Assembly: GCA_964557005.1 (NCBI GenBank)
Contig: CAZKYI010000002.1
Coordinates: 434,001-498,000, forward strand
Length of the DNA stretch: 64,000 bases
Source: JBECKS01 sp964557005
GTDB taxonomy: Bacteria; Pseudomonadota; Gammaproteobacteria; Pseudomonadales; JBECKS01
Reading direction: 5' to 3'
Every line of letters begins with the position of its first letter. The stretch's first letter is position 1. Shown piece after piece: positions 35,221 to 44,831 of the stretch. Made by a program: the position numbers and the translations under genes. The notes below the pieces were generated by a model that did no database searches, had not been told where the DNA came from, and saw nothing but the letters and a program-made list of their open reading frames with translations.

Positions 35221-35869
35221 GGTATGTTTCCAGCTTTAAGCCAAGCTGTTCAGACAAATGCTGAATCAGGCGGTTTTCAATCCGGTTTTTATCAAGATTG
35301 GGTGTGAAATCACGCATCTGGCAAACCGCTTGCCCTTCATAACCACAAGGATTGATACCTTTGAAAGGGTCAAGATTCATATCGACGTTCAAGCTCAAGC
35401 CATGATAACTGCAAGCCTTGCGGATGCGTAAACCAAGCGCGGCTATCTTAGCATCATTTCCATTTGCACTGACATATACACCGGGTGCACTGGCTTTGGC
35501 GAACGCGGGAATGTCATAGTCTGCAAGCAGTTTGATGATGCTGTTTTCAATCGCACTCACCAGTGCTCTGGCACCAAACCCCAGGCGTTTTATATCCACC
35601 AATACATACACAATGCTTTGGCCCGGGCCGTGATAAGTTACCTGTCCACCGCGATCACTGTGCACCACGGGAATGTTCTGGCTGTTGAGAATGTGTTCTG
35701 TTTTGCCTGCCTGCCCAAGGGTATAAACGGGCGGGTGTTCTACCAGCCAGAATTCATCGGCACTGGTTTTTGTGCGGGTATCGGTAAATTCGCGCATCGC
35801 TTGCCAACTGTGTTGGTAATCAACCAGCCCCAGACGTTTAATGCGTGCAGGCGGAAGATGGGAAGTCAT
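35213..35869 (-). CDS. lipB: Octanoyl-ACP:protein N-octanoyltransferase
   Basis: Transfers octanoyl from acyl carrier protein to lipoyl domains, the step before LipA. Motifs: LVEHPPVYTLGQAGK, DRGGQVTYHGPGQSIVYVLVD, the catalytic Lys in DAKIAALGLRIRKAC, HGLSLNVDMNLDPF, and catalytic Cys in INPCGYEGQAVCQM. 218 residues. The ATG follows the ybeD stop directly (TAGATG) and the gene overlaps lipA by eight bases. Confidence 0.97.
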   Translation of the reverse strand: MTSHLPPARIKRLGLVDYQHSWQAMREFTDTRTKTSADEFWLVEHPPVYTLGQAGKTEHILNSQNIPVVHSDRGGQVTYHGPGQSIVYVLVDIKRLGFGARALVSAIENSIIKLLADYDIPAFAKASAPGVYVSANGNDAKIAALGLRIRKACSYHGLSLNVDMNLDPFKGINPCGYEGQAVCQMRDFTPNLDKNRIENRLIQHLSEQLGLKLETYHD

Positions 35870-36163
35870 CTAGATGACAAAGCGAATGTCATCACCATGC
35901 TGCTGATGGTGAGCCAGTTCGGCAAACAAGGCATCAATCTGGGCTTTATTGTGAAATTCGACGGTAGCGGTGAGTGAAATATATTTTCCGGTTTTGCTAC
36001 TCACTTCGCACAAATCAGCGCCCGTGTAATCGGGCACATGCTGTTGAATAATTTTTAATGTCAGAGGTTTCAGGGTGGCACGTGCAGGCCCCATGATTTT
36101 AATGGGCAGGCAGCAAGGAAATTGCCATTGATAGTCAGTGGTCTGGTTCACAAATTTATCCAA
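35870..36163 (-). CDS. ybeD: YbeD-like (DUF493) protein
   Basis: Small cytoplasmic ferredoxin-like fold protein of 97 residues, role unknown, conserved between dacA/dacC and lipB. The family text WQFPCCLPIKIMGPA, then VSSKTGKYISLTATVEFHNKAQIDALFAELAHHQ and RFVI near the end, is typical. It overlaps the upstream carboxypeptidase gene by eight bases and abuts lipB, so it is deep inside an operon. Confidence 0.94.
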   Translation of the reverse strand: MDKFVNQTTDYQWQFPCCLPIKIMGPARATLKPLTLKIIQQHVPDYTGADLCEVSSKTGKYISLTATVEFHNKAQIDALFAELAHHQQHGDDIRFVI

Positions 36164-37310
36164 GCAAACTGGCGAAGAACAGTTTTATAAAGTCGATGAG
36201 TTGTTTGAAAATACCGCCTTTGTTTTCGCTGCTCAGTGCCACCAGATCCTGTTGTGAAATAATCTCGCCGTTCAGGCTGATTTTCAGTGTGCCGAGTTTA
36301 TCGCCCTGTTGTACAGGTGCCTTGATGTAGGCATTCACATCTATATCTGCGCGCAGATTTCTTTTGCTTCCGCGAGGAATGGTAATCAACATATCTTTTG
36401 CAAGCCCTAATGCAATGGCATCGTTTTCACCCATCCACAATTTTTGTTCACTTATCGAAGTGCCTGCCTGATACAACTCTGCGGTTTCAAAAAACCGAAA
36501 ACCGTAGGTCAGTAATTTTTTGCTTTCATTTGAACGCGCGCGATCACTGACAGTGCCCATCACCACGCTAATCAGGCGTGTGTTGTTTTGTTCCGCAGAA
36601 GCCACCAGACAATAACCGGCTGCTTCAGTGTGACCGGTTTTCAAGCCGTCAACCGGCATTTCGCCAAAAATCAAGCCGTTACGGTTATCCTGTTTGATGC
36701 CGTTGTAGGTGAAAGTTTTTTGCGAATACAGGCGATAATGTTCAGGGTGTTCGTAGATAATCGCTTTTGCAAGCAAGGCCAAATCATTGGCCGTAGTGAG
36801 ATGTTCAGGATCAGGAAGTCCGGTCGCATTTTTGAAATGGGTGTTATTCATGCCCAGTTCCAGCGCATATTTATTCATTAAATCCGCGAAGGAATTTTCA
36901 TCGCCTGCAACGTATTCAGCGAGTGCAATACTCGCATCATTACCCGATTGAATAATCACGCCTTTTAACAAATCCAGAATACTCACTTCGGTACTTTCAC
37001 GAATAAACATGCGTGAACCTTCTGCTTTCCATGCCTTGATGCTGATAGTCGCCTTGTCCTGCTCAGAGATATTTCCCTTTTCAATTTCGTGGGTAACGAT
37101 GTAACTGGTCATCATCTTGGTGAGGCTGGCGGGGTGCATTTTTTCGTCAGCATTAAAGGAGGTAATTACTGTTCCGGTGCGCGCATCCATCAACAGATAG
37201 GCAGTCGCTTCAATTTTGGGTGGTTCAGGAATCAGCGTCGATGCAGAAAGTGGCAGCGAAACACTGAGGAAGAGCGAAGCAGCGAGGCTAAAGTGGGCAA
37301 GTAAACGCAT
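36156..37310 (-). CDS. dacC: D-alanyl-D-alanine carboxypeptidase (PBP5/6 type)
   Basis: Periplasmic penicillin-binding protein trimming pentapeptides of peptidoglycan. Signal peptide MRLLAHFSLAASLFLSVSLPLSA; active-site Ser62 in SLTK, SGN at 122-124, KTG near 226 (GLKTGHTEAAG); a C-terminal beta domain and a final amphipathic helix FKQLIDFIKLFFASLLG that holds it to the membrane. 384 residues. The ATG at 37310 has AAGGA upstream. It could equally be called dacA. It lies in the rlpA-dacC-ybeD-lipB order usual for the group. Confidence 0.95.
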   Translation of the reverse strand: MRLLAHFSLAASLFLSVSLPLSASTLIPEPPKIEATAYLLMDARTGTVITSFNADEKMHPASLTKMMTSYIVTHEIEKGNISEQDKATISIKAWKAEGSRMFIRESTEVSILDLLKGVIIQSGNDASIALAEYVAGDENSFADLMNKYALELGMNNTHFKNATGLPDPEHLTTANDLALLAKAIIYEHPEHYRLYSQKTFTYNGIKQDNRNGLIFGEMPVDGLKTGHTEAAGYCLVASAEQNNTRLISVVMGTVSDRARSNESKKLLTYGFRFFETAELYQAGTSISEQKLWMGENDAIALGLAKDMLITIPRGSKRNLRADIDVNAYIKAPVQQGDKLGTLKISLNGEIISQQDLVALSSENKGGIFKQLIDFIKLFFASLLG

Positions 37311-37395
37311 AAGGTATCCTTCAGGCATGACAGTGTGCGCCTATTATAGGCAGCTCAACAAAATATGTAAGGCACATCCGTGCAGCACGAATGAA

Positions 37396-38229
37396 TCAGT
37401 AGGACTCACTGACCAGAAAAAAGTTCTGGAAATGATTTTCCATTAAACTTTTTTGCACCTGTTCCAGTTGTTGGTAGGAAGCCAAAGGTCCAACACGCAC
37501 TTTATACAGGAACTGGTTTTTCTTTCCTGTTTTGAGCACTGCAACCGTGTGTTCAGGCAAGATGTTGACCAGACGTGCTTGCATATCGTAAGCGGTGTTT
37601 TGATTGGCATACACACCGACCTGCAAATAATTCTTTTTGTGTTCAGGAAAATCTTTTCTGTCCAGCACAGCTTTGCTGGTTGCGAGATTGTCAGCCGGTT
37701 TGCTCATAAAAGGCGGCAGTGTTTCGATGCGAACCCTTGCAGTGCCCTTGTGGTGCATGTCGATACGCTGTGCAGCGGCGTAGCTCAAATCAATAATGCG
37801 ACCTTCCTTGAAAGGCCCCCGATCATTCACGCGTACCAGTACCTGTTTGTGATTCTCAAGATTGGTGACCAACACATAAGAAGGCAGAGGCAGCGTTTTA
37901 TGTGCAGCAGTCATGGTGTACATATCGTAGGCTTCGCGTGTTGATGTGAGTTCGCCATGAAATTTGGTGCCATACCACGAAGCAATACCTTCCTGTGTGA
38001 AATCGGCATTGCTGTCGAGTACTTCATAGCTTTCGCCCAGTACATAATAGGGGCTGTGGTTACCATAACGCGCCCACACTTCCTGCTTCGGTACAGCATT
38101 TTGAACGTGGCTTAAATCAATCGGTTCCGAAGGCCCTGCATCGTGCTTGCCCGCAGAAACACTTACACGGGTATTCGAACAGGAAGCCAGTATCAGTACA
38201 TAACAAAACAGTAACAGCAGTCGTTGCAT
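37396..38229 (-). CDS. rlpA: Septal ring lytic transglycosylase RlpA
   Basis: Outer-membrane lipoprotein that cleaves stem-free glycan at the septum. Lipobox LASC at residues 14-17 of MQRLLLLFCYVLILASC; double-psi barrel with GIASWYGTKFHGELTSTREAYDMYTMTAAHKTLPLP, then VRVNDRGPFKEGRIIDLSYAAAQRI with the catalytic Asp; a C-terminal SPOR domain (YLQVGVYANQNTAYDMQARL ... FLYKVRVGPL) that binds denuded glycans. 277 residues. It ends at the mid-gap of 85 bases before dacC and begins 5 bases after mltB. Confidence 0.95.
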   Translation of the reverse strand: MQRLLLLFCYVLILASCSNTRVSVSAGKHDAGPSEPIDLSHVQNAVPKQEVWARYGNHSPYYVLGESYEVLDSNADFTQEGIASWYGTKFHGELTSTREAYDMYTMTAAHKTLPLPSYVLVTNLENHKQVLVRVNDRGPFKEGRIIDLSYAAAQRIDMHHKGTARVRIETLPPFMSKPADNLATSKAVLDRKDFPEHKKNYLQVGVYANQNTAYDMQARLVNILPEHTVAVLKTGKKNQFLYKVRVGPLASYQQLEQVQKSLMENHFQNFFLVSESY

Positions 38230-38234
38230 GAAGT

Positions 38235-39248
38235 TTAGTAGGCGCCGAAATTAACCTGGGCTTTGATGAGTTGGCTGAGTTGAAAAACCGACATCGCATA
38301 CAGTCGGCTGTGGTTGTAGCGCGTGATTACATAAAAATTTTCCATGCACAGCCAGTACTCATCACCTTGTGCACCATCGAGTTTGTAACCGCTGGCTTTG
38401 GCATTTTTATCTACAGCATCCTGTGGTATCAGCCCGGCTTTTTCAAAATCCCTGATTTTGTGGACAGGTTTCAAGCCTGCTATATCAACAATTTCAGCGA
38501 GCTTTTCTGCATGGTGGTGTGCCGCATCGATAAAGGCTCTGCTGGCAACGGGCTCACCCGCTTTCCAGCCATGTTTATGAAAGTAGTTGGCAACACTACC
38601 AATGGCATCCACCGGATCGTTGATGAGGTCTATTTTGCCGTCCTGATTAAAATCCACCGCATAGTGGCGATAACTGGAGGGAATAAACTGGCCATAGCCC
38701 ATCGCACCCGCATAAGAGCCCTTGGTGTTTTCTATATCGATACCCGCGTATTCCTCAAGCAATAAAAATTGTTCCAGTTCCTTGTAGAAAAACGCCGAGC
38801 GCGGTGGATAGTCAAAACCCAGCGTCGCCAACGCATCAATCACACGATAAGCTCCTTTATGCTGACCATAACGTGTTTCAACACCGATGATGGCGACAAT
38901 AATTTCTGGCGGCACATTAAATTGTCGCGATGCTTTTAATAAAGTGTCCTGATGTTCGTGCCAGAATTTAACGCCGCCTTCAACACGTTTCTGGTTAACG
39001 AAAATGCTGCGATATTCCGCCCAGGTAAGGGTGCGTTCAGCAGGGCGAGCAATGGCTTCCAGAATACTTTTTTGCTGGCTGACCTCTGAAAAGATTTTTA
39101 TCAGCCTTTGCTCGGACAATTTGCCCTTGCCATCGAGGTTTTGAACCAGTTGTTTGAATTCAGGGCGCTCCAGATAATCCTGTGCGAATATTATGTTAGA
39201 TAAAAAAAGCGTAATTGATAAAGCAAGCAGAGAGAAAGTTTTTTTCAT
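38235..39248 (-). CDS. mltB: Membrane-bound lytic murein transglycosylase B
   Basis: Periplasmic lytic transglycosylase, family 3. Signal peptide MKKTFSLLALSITLFLSNIIFA without a lipobox Cys, so it is a soluble (SltB-like) form rather than the lipoprotein MltB. Catalytic Glu in IIGVETRYGQHKGAYR; then ALATLGFDYPPRSAFFYKELEQFL, GAMGYGQFIPSSYRHYAVDFNQDGKIDL and IGSVANYFHKHGW, all signatures of the family. 337 residues. It sits between rodA and rlpA as in Pseudomonas. Confidence 0.94.
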   Translation of the reverse strand: MKKTFSLLALSITLFLSNIIFAQDYLERPEFKQLVQNLDGKGKLSEQRLIKIFSEVSQQKSILEAIARPAERTLTWAEYRSIFVNQKRVEGGVKFWHEHQDTLLKASRQFNVPPEIIVAIIGVETRYGQHKGAYRVIDALATLGFDYPPRSAFFYKELEQFLLLEEYAGIDIENTKGSYAGAMGYGQFIPSSYRHYAVDFNQDGKIDLINDPVDAIGSVANYFHKHGWKAGEPVASRAFIDAAHHHAEKLAEIVDIAGLKPVHKIRDFEKAGLIPQDAVDKNAKASGYKLDGAQGDEYWLCMENFYVITRYNHSRLYAMSVFQLSQLIKAQVNFGAY

Positions 39249-39264
39249 AAATTCAGACTAGTTG

Positions 39265-40413
39265 TTAGTTGGATAACCAGGTTTTATGTGAATGAATCGA
39301 CATCAGTAAACCAAAGCCGATAAACAGGCTGACCAGCGATGTTCCGCCGACACTCACCAATGGCAGGGGCATACCTACAACAGGCAGTATGCCGCTCACC
39401 ATACCAATGTTTACAAAAACGTAAACAAAAAAAGTTAAGGTAATACTGCCTGCCAGCAGGCGATTGTAGGTATTCTGCGCTTCAAGGCTGATTTGTATGC
39501 CTCTTGCCACAACACCCAGATAAAAAATCAACAGAAACAGTACACCCACAAATCCGAATTCTTCTGCCAGCACCGCAATAATAAAATCGGTTGAGCTCTC
39601 TGGCAGGAAATCCAGATGTGACTGGGTTCCAGACAACCAGCCCTTGCCAGTAAAACCGCCTGAGCCAATGGCGGTTTTGGATTGAATGATATTCCAGCCA
39701 CTGCCATGTGGATCGAGTTCAGGATTCAAAAAGGTGAGCACTCTTTGTTTCTGGTAATCGTGCATGTAGAACATCCACAACAAAGGCAGGGCAATCAGGG
39801 CAGAGGCAATAAAACTGAAAATAATGCGCAGGCGAATACCTGCAAGGAACAGCACAAACAAACCCGAAGAAGCAATTAAAATCGAAGTGCCCAGGTCGGG
39901 TTGAGCAGCAATCATTGCAGTTGGAAGCAAAATCAGCAGCAGCGTGACATAAACATATTTGGCTTTTGGGGGGAGCACACGCTCAGCCAGATACCAGCTA
40001 ATCATCATCGGCATGAAAATTTTCATAAATTCTGAAGGTTGAAAACGCGGCAAGCCTGGAATGCCAATCCAGCGCTGCGCACCTTTTGCATCGCTGCCAA
40101 ACATCAGTACCGACAATAACAACAATACGCCAATGATGTATAACAGGGGGGACAACCTTTGATAAAAACGGGGTGGAAGTTGTGCAACAACCAACATCAC
40201 CACAAAGGAGAGCAGGATTTTTTTTATTTGTGAGGACAGGGCGGTATAACTTTGATCGGCTGCGCTAAACAGCACCAGCAGGCCATAGCAACACAGAATG
40301 GTGAGCAGCACGAACATCAACCAGTCAACATGCAGCAAACGCAAAAAAGAAAAGCGTGATGGCCTGTTGTCATGGAAGCCTGAAAAGTTTCTTTGAAAAT
40401 CCCGATTGGCCAT
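39265..40413 (-). CDS. rodA: Rod-shape SEDS glycosyltransferase RodA
   Basis: Polytopic peptidoglycan polymerase of the elongasome, partner of PBP2. About ten membrane segments; signature regions GAQRWIGIPGLPRFQPSEFMKI, QPDLGTSILIASSG, GKGWLSGTQSHLDFLPESSTDFIIAVLAEEFGF and GMPLPLVSVGGTSLV. 382 residues. It follows mrdA by 17 bases on the same strand, the universal arrangement of this pair. Confidence 0.97.
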   Translation of the reverse strand: MANRDFQRNFSGFHDNRPSRFSFLRLLHVDWLMFVLLTILCCYGLLVLFSAADQSYTALSSQIKKILLSFVVMLVVAQLPPRFYQRLSPLLYIIGVLLLLSVLMFGSDAKGAQRWIGIPGLPRFQPSEFMKIFMPMMISWYLAERVLPPKAKYVYVTLLLILLPTAMIAAQPDLGTSILIASSGLFVLFLAGIRLRIIFSFIASALIALPLLWMFYMHDYQKQRVLTFLNPELDPHGSGWNIIQSKTAIGSGGFTGKGWLSGTQSHLDFLPESSTDFIIAVLAEEFGFVGVLFLLIFYLGVVARGIQISLEAQNTYNRLLAGSITLTFFVYVFVNIGMVSGILPVVGMPLPLVSVGGTSLVSLFIGFGLLMSIHSHKTWLSN

Positions 40414-40430
40414 AGCGAATTCTTGTCAGT

Positions 40431-42275
40431 TTATTTCAACAAATAGGCATCGAAAATTTTCCGAGCCAAAGGTGCAGCGGCTGAACTGCCACTGCCGCCA
40501 TTTTCAACAATCACGGCGATTGCAATTTGGGGATTATCAGCCGGTGCAAAGCCGATAAACAAACCATGATCACGATGGCGCAAGGCCACTTCTTTTTCAT
40601 CATACTCTTCGCCCTGCGCAATGCCCTTCACCTGTGCCGTACCGGTTTTTCCCGCAATTCGATATTTTGCGGTGCGCCCACTTGAGAAAGCGGTGCCATG
40701 AGGATAGTGCATCACTTTTTCCATAGAGCGAAACATGTGTTCCCAGTTTTCCTGCTCAGTCAGTTTAATTGAGCCTCTGCTTTCCTGTATGGGTGAAATC
40801 TGTACCTGATGACTGTCTTCAATACTTCTAACCAAACGCGGAACAATCTTCACACCTTTATTTGCCAGTATGGCAGTGGAAACAGCGAGTTGCAGCGGTG
40901 TTGCGAGCATATAACCTTGACCAATGCCTGCAATCAGGGTTTCGCCAGGATACCAGTGTACGCGTTGGGTTCGGCGTTTCCATTCTCTGGAAGGGAGCAA
41001 ACCTGCCACTTCCGGGCCAATGTCGATTCCGGTTCTCACACCAAAACCAAAAGGCTGCATAAAATTGTGAATGTTATCGATACCCAACTGCAACGCGAGA
41101 TCATAAAAAAACACATCACAACTTTGGTAAATGGCTTTATCGAGATTCACTTCACCGTGTCCTTCACGTTTCCAGTCGCGATACAGTCGCTCTTCGCTGT
41201 CGAGTTTGTACCAGCCCGGATCAGAAATTTTTTTCCACCAGAATGTTTTTTTATGCTCCAGACCGGCAAGCCCGACAATCGGTTTAATGGTTGAGCCAGG
41301 TGGGTAGCGGCCTTGAATACTGCGGTTGAACAGAGGTTGGTCGGGTGAATCACGCAGTTCGCTATAATCTTTCTGGCTGATGCCTGTAACAAACAGATTA
41401 GGGTCGAAACCAGGGCGACTCACAAAGGCGAGAATGCCGCCAGTTTTCGGTTCAATGGCAATAATGGAGCCACGTCGGTCACCGAGCAATTCACCTGCCA
41501 GCTTTTGTAATTTAAAATCCAGATGCAGGTTAAGATTATGTCCGGGTTCAGGCAGTTGTTCTTCAAGCGTGCGAAGAATTCTTCCATGTGCATCGGTTTC
41601 CACTTTTTGTAAACCGGTTCTACCATGCAGCGCGGTTTCATAATATTTTTCCAGTCCGGTTTTACCAATGTAATGGCTGCCTTTGTAATTTCCCGGCTCT
41701 TCGAGATTGGCCAGTTCTTCCTGATTGATGCGGCCAACATAGCCAATACTGTGTGAAAAAATATCCTGAAAAGGATAATGGCGAATCAGCTCACCCTCGA
41801 CTACCACGCTTGGAAAACGATGGCGACTGGCTGCCAGAATCGCAAGTTCTTCTTCAGTGAGTGATGCTCTCAGAAAAACCGGATCAAAAGGTCTGCGATA
41901 TTGTTTGATGCGTTTTCGGAAGGAATCAATCTGGTCGTCGGTGATGGTGACGAGCATGGATAATTGTTCAAGCGTGGCTTCCATGTCGCGTGTATGTTCA
42001 ACCAGAATGGCAAGAGAAAAGTCGGCCTTGTTACTGGCGAGTAATACACCATGACGATCATAAATAAGCCCGCGAATCGGCGGCAAGGGCATTACCTGAA
42101 TGCGGTTTTTATCAGAAGCGGTGCGATAATGTTCAAACTGCAACACTTGCAGAAAAAACATGCGTGACAGCAACAGCAGAATCAGAAAGGCAACCGTCAC
42201 AAAGGCAAACACAATGCGATTGCGGAAAATCAGTTGTTCCAGATGATGATTTTTAAGGGTTGCCCACGCCTTCAT
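40431..42275 (-). CDS. mrdA: Penicillin-binding protein 2 (elongation transpeptidase)
   Basis: Class B PBP of the rod system. One N-terminal membrane helix (FAFVTVAFLILLLLSRMFFLQVLQF); the N-terminal pedestal domain with LPPIRGLIYDRHGVLLASN; transpeptidase motifs with Ser in PGSTIKP near 326, SCD near 385 (YQSCDVFFYDLA) in place of SxN, and KTGTAQ near 545. 614 residues. It is next to rodA, and its end is 3 bases from the phosphoesterase gene upstream, so the cell-shape genes may be transcribed together with that gene. Confidence 0.97.
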   Translation of the reverse strand: MKAWATLKNHHLEQLIFRNRIVFAFVTVAFLILLLLSRMFFLQVLQFEHYRTASDKNRIQVMPLPPIRGLIYDRHGVLLASNKADFSLAILVEHTRDMEATLEQLSMLVTITDDQIDSFRKRIKQYRRPFDPVFLRASLTEEELAILAASRHRFPSVVVEGELIRHYPFQDIFSHSIGYVGRINQEELANLEEPGNYKGSHYIGKTGLEKYYETALHGRTGLQKVETDAHGRILRTLEEQLPEPGHNLNLHLDFKLQKLAGELLGDRRGSIIAIEPKTGGILAFVSRPGFDPNLFVTGISQKDYSELRDSPDQPLFNRSIQGRYPPGSTIKPIVGLAGLEHKKTFWWKKISDPGWYKLDSEERLYRDWKREGHGEVNLDKAIYQSCDVFFYDLALQLGIDNIHNFMQPFGFGVRTGIDIGPEVAGLLPSREWKRRTQRVHWYPGETLIAGIGQGYMLATPLQLAVSTAILANKGVKIVPRLVRSIEDSHQVQISPIQESRGSIKLTEQENWEHMFRSMEKVMHYPHGTAFSSGRTAKYRIAGKTGTAQVKGIAQGEEYDEKEVALRHRDHGLFIGFAPADNPQIAIAVIVENGGSGSSAAAPLARKIFDAYLLK

Positions 42276-42278
42276 GTA

Positions 42279-43406
42279 TTAAAATAACCGCTGTGAATAC
42301 GCTCGACTCAGGCGATTATTTGCAGGTTCAAACGTGAACACATCGGCAGTGATTTCACCGCCTTGTCTGAATACCAGTTCGATATATCCCAATGCTTCCT
42401 GCGAGAAAAGCGTGTCGCTGCCATGACAGGCAGGATCAGTGTGTGAACCTGAGCCGCTCACCAGCACGTAATCGACATTCTGGCTGCCATACAGTATTTG
42501 CAGATTGTGATCATGCCCTGCAGCAAAAATAACCTTGCGATTGTCAGGAATCACGCTGTGAATTTTTTCTATGTAGGCAGCGTATTCTTTTGCATTGATG
42601 TCTTGCCCCCATGAAATGCCATTACGTCTGAAAAAGTTGATGATCGCATGGCCAAAGTAATCCTGCTGATAACAACCACCGTGTGGGCCATGTGTTGCAA
42701 TCGGATGGTGCGCAAAAAGAATCAATGGTTTTTGTGCATCGGCGAGTTTCATGGAACCTTCAAGCAGATCATAGGCCTGTTTTTGTTTTTCTTCAGTTGC
42801 GAACATCAAGGCATGGCTGTCGAGAAAAATCATGGTGTAGTAGAGATGCTCCTGTATCGAAACCAGTTTCATGCCCTTGTTATCACTGGGTAGCAGGTAG
42901 CTGTTGGTGCCACACAGTTCAATGTAGGTTTTTTGTTTGAGCATCAGTTTCATGTCGGGGTCCTTGTGATAATCCCAGTCATGGTTGCCTGGCACAAAGT
43001 AGGCGACGTTATTGCTGTGTCTGGCAACATCGAGTTGTACGTCGAGACGTTGGGATTCCGTACTGCCGTTTTCACATTGGGTGTTGTCACTTTGAAACCC
43101 TTTCTGATAAAGATTGTCTCCCAGAAATACAATCGGTTCTTCAGTGTCCTTGAGCTTTTTAAGGCGCGTGGTAATCGCTTTAAGCGTACTGAGTCCAGGT
43201 TCAATATTGGATTTACCCGCATCGCCGATTAAAACCAGCCGATGTACCACAGGATTGCTGGATTGAATGTGCTGGATTTTTCCGTCCTGATAAAACACAG
43301 GTTGCTGCTTCGCAATATAGGGTTTGGTGTGGCTTTCGATTTTGGTTTCACATGCCCATAACAAAAAGCCCGACAGTAAAATCAGAATTCGTGGAAGCGT
43401 AAACAT
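42279..43406 (-). CDS. Lipoprotein metallophosphoesterase
   Basis: Calcineurin-like phosphoesterase, 375 residues. Lipobox LWAC in MFTLPRILILLSGFLLWAC marks an envelope lipoprotein. Metal-site motifs in order: LIGDAGKS (first block, with Asp then Gly-Lys where DxH is usual), VFLGDNLYQKG, VPGNHDWDYHKD, LFAHHPIATHGPHGG, AAGHDHNLQILYG. The altered first motif is like purple-acid-phosphatase relatives. The substrate is unknown. Its ATG overlaps the stop of the quinoprotein gene (TAATG), so the two are coupled; it precedes mrdA by 3 bases, where other species usually have rsfS and rlmH. Confidence 0.87.
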   Translation of the reverse strand: MFTLPRILILLSGFLLWACETKIESHTKPYIAKQQPVFYQDGKIQHIQSSNPVVHRLVLIGDAGKSNIEPGLSTLKAITTRLKKLKDTEEPIVFLGDNLYQKGFQSDNTQCENGSTESQRLDVQLDVARHSNNVAYFVPGNHDWDYHKDPDMKLMLKQKTYIELCGTNSYLLPSDNKGMKLVSIQEHLYYTMIFLDSHALMFATEEKQKQAYDLLEGSMKLADAQKPLILFAHHPIATHGPHGGCYQQDYFGHAIINFFRRNGISWGQDINAKEYAAYIEKIHSVIPDNRKVIFAAGHDHNLQILYGSQNVDYVLVSGSGSHTDPACHGSDTLFSQEALGYIELVFRQGGEITADVFTFEPANNRLSRAYSQRLF

Positions 43407-44677
43407 TAGTATGTGACCTCGTTGTTAGACGTGCTGGTGGGTGAAATTTTAAAAATTGCACCACGAGCAAAATCAGCGACATAGATTTCACCTGCGCCAT
43501 CGCGTGCAAAAGTGGAAATGAGCAAGGGCCATTGGCCGAGCTGATAAATGGGGGTATAACTTCTGGCGTGCTCTTCGGTATTGAGGCTGCCCGGATTTTC
43601 CTGCTCAGGCAAATCCGCTGCCCACAGTTGCCCACTCACAAAATCACCATAAATATATTTGCCGCTTAATTGCGGAATGCGTTTACCGAGATACACATAG
43701 CCACCGGTAATCGAGCGCCCTAAATCATGGCCATACTCAATAAAGGGAAAAACAGTATTTTCATGCGCGCAATCCTGTTTGAAACAGTGCGTGCCTTCTA
43801 CCTGATTCCAGCCATGATTTCTGCCTGCCAATATAAAAGTCACTTCTTCCCATTTGTCCTGCCCCACATCGGCTGCAATTAACCTGCCTTGCGGATCAAA
43901 GCTGAGTTTCCACGGATTTCTCAAACCCCAGGCGTAGATTTCAGCGGGAATACTTTCGTCTCCCACGAAGGGATTGTCTGCGGGAATCGAATACGCCAAT
44001 TCATTGTTAAAGGCTTCAGGATTGATGCGCAGCACCTTGCCCAGATAACTTTGAAGATTCTGCGCATAATTTTGTGGATCGCCGCCGCTGCCACCATCTC
44101 CCCAGGGGATATACAGCAAGCCCTGCGCATCGAATATGAGGTGTCCGGCATTGTGGTTGCGATAAGGCTGCTCCAGTTCAAACACCACCTTGTTTTCGTA
44201 CCACAGCGCATCACTGCCTTCCCAGCTCACACACCATTCGGCAACACGGCTGGTGTCCTTGTTGTGTTTGCTGAGCACGTAATTGAGATAAATACAGGGG
44301 ATTCTGGGGAAATCGGGGTGAATCGCCACGCCCAGCAAGCCCTGTTCCGAGGCAGTCAGAACAGGAATGGTAGCGAGCTGCTGTCGGCTACCCTGTTCCA
44401 GATTCACCTCAATCAGTTCTCCACTTTTTTGCAGTACCAGCAGTTTGTGCTCGCTGTCGGGGAAAAACTGCATGTCGGTAATCTGGCTGAAACCCTGTGC
44501 AACCTGTTGCAACTGGATTGAAATTTTTGAGCCAGATGCTTGCCCCTGAAAACTGGATTGCTCAGGCATGCTCAGCCAAAGCAGGGGATTGATGCCGATG
44601 GATTTCAATCCATAAGTGATACCCACCAATAAAATGACCAGTAGCGTCAAACTCAACAAGAGGATTTTTTTGAACAT
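43406..44677 (-). CDS. PQQ-dependent soluble sugar dehydrogenase-like protein
   Basis: Six-bladed propeller of the soluble glucose dehydrogenase/YliI (Asd) family. The N-terminal segment FKKILLLSLTLLVILLVGITYGL anchors or exports it. Signature stretches: ITDMQFFPDSEHKLLVLQKSGEL, LLGVAIHPDF, YRNHNAGHLIFDAQGLLYIPWGDGGSGGDPQN, GKVLRINPEAF, YAWGLRNPWKLSFDP, IAADVGQDKWEEV, and a late EIYVADFARGAIFKI. It likely oxidises an aldose or similar sugar in the periplasm if PQQ is supplied; no pqq genes are in the window. An ATG four codons earlier is possible. It is first in a unit with the phosphoesterase. Confidence 0.88.
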   Translation of the reverse strand: MFKKILLLSLTLLVILLVGITYGLKSIGINPLLWLSMPEQSSFQGQASGSKISIQLQQVAQGFSQITDMQFFPDSEHKLLVLQKSGELIEVNLEQGSRQQLATIPVLTASEQGLLGVAIHPDFPRIPCIYLNYVLSKHNKDTSRVAEWCVSWEGSDALWYENKVVFELEQPYRNHNAGHLIFDAQGLLYIPWGDGGSGGDPQNYAQNLQSYLGKVLRINPEAFNNELAYSIPADNPFVGDESIPAEIYAWGLRNPWKLSFDPQGRLIAADVGQDKWEEVTFILAGRNHGWNQVEGTHCFKQDCAHENTVFPFIEYGHDLGRSITGGYVYLGKRIPQLSGKYIYGDFVSGQLWAADLPEQENPGSLNTEEHARSYTPIYQLGQWPLLISTFARDGAGEIYVADFARGAIFKISPTSTSNNEVTY

Positions 44678-44831
44678 GTCATGCAACAAGCGTATGCGAA
44701 AGCGCTCAGATTACATTAAAACGTAAAAATATAAAGACTTGCCTCTACAGCAGTCAGGGGGTAAGTTACTGACATATAAGTAAAAACATAATAATCATTA
44801 AAAAAACGCAACCAGAAAATTTTGTTCAATT

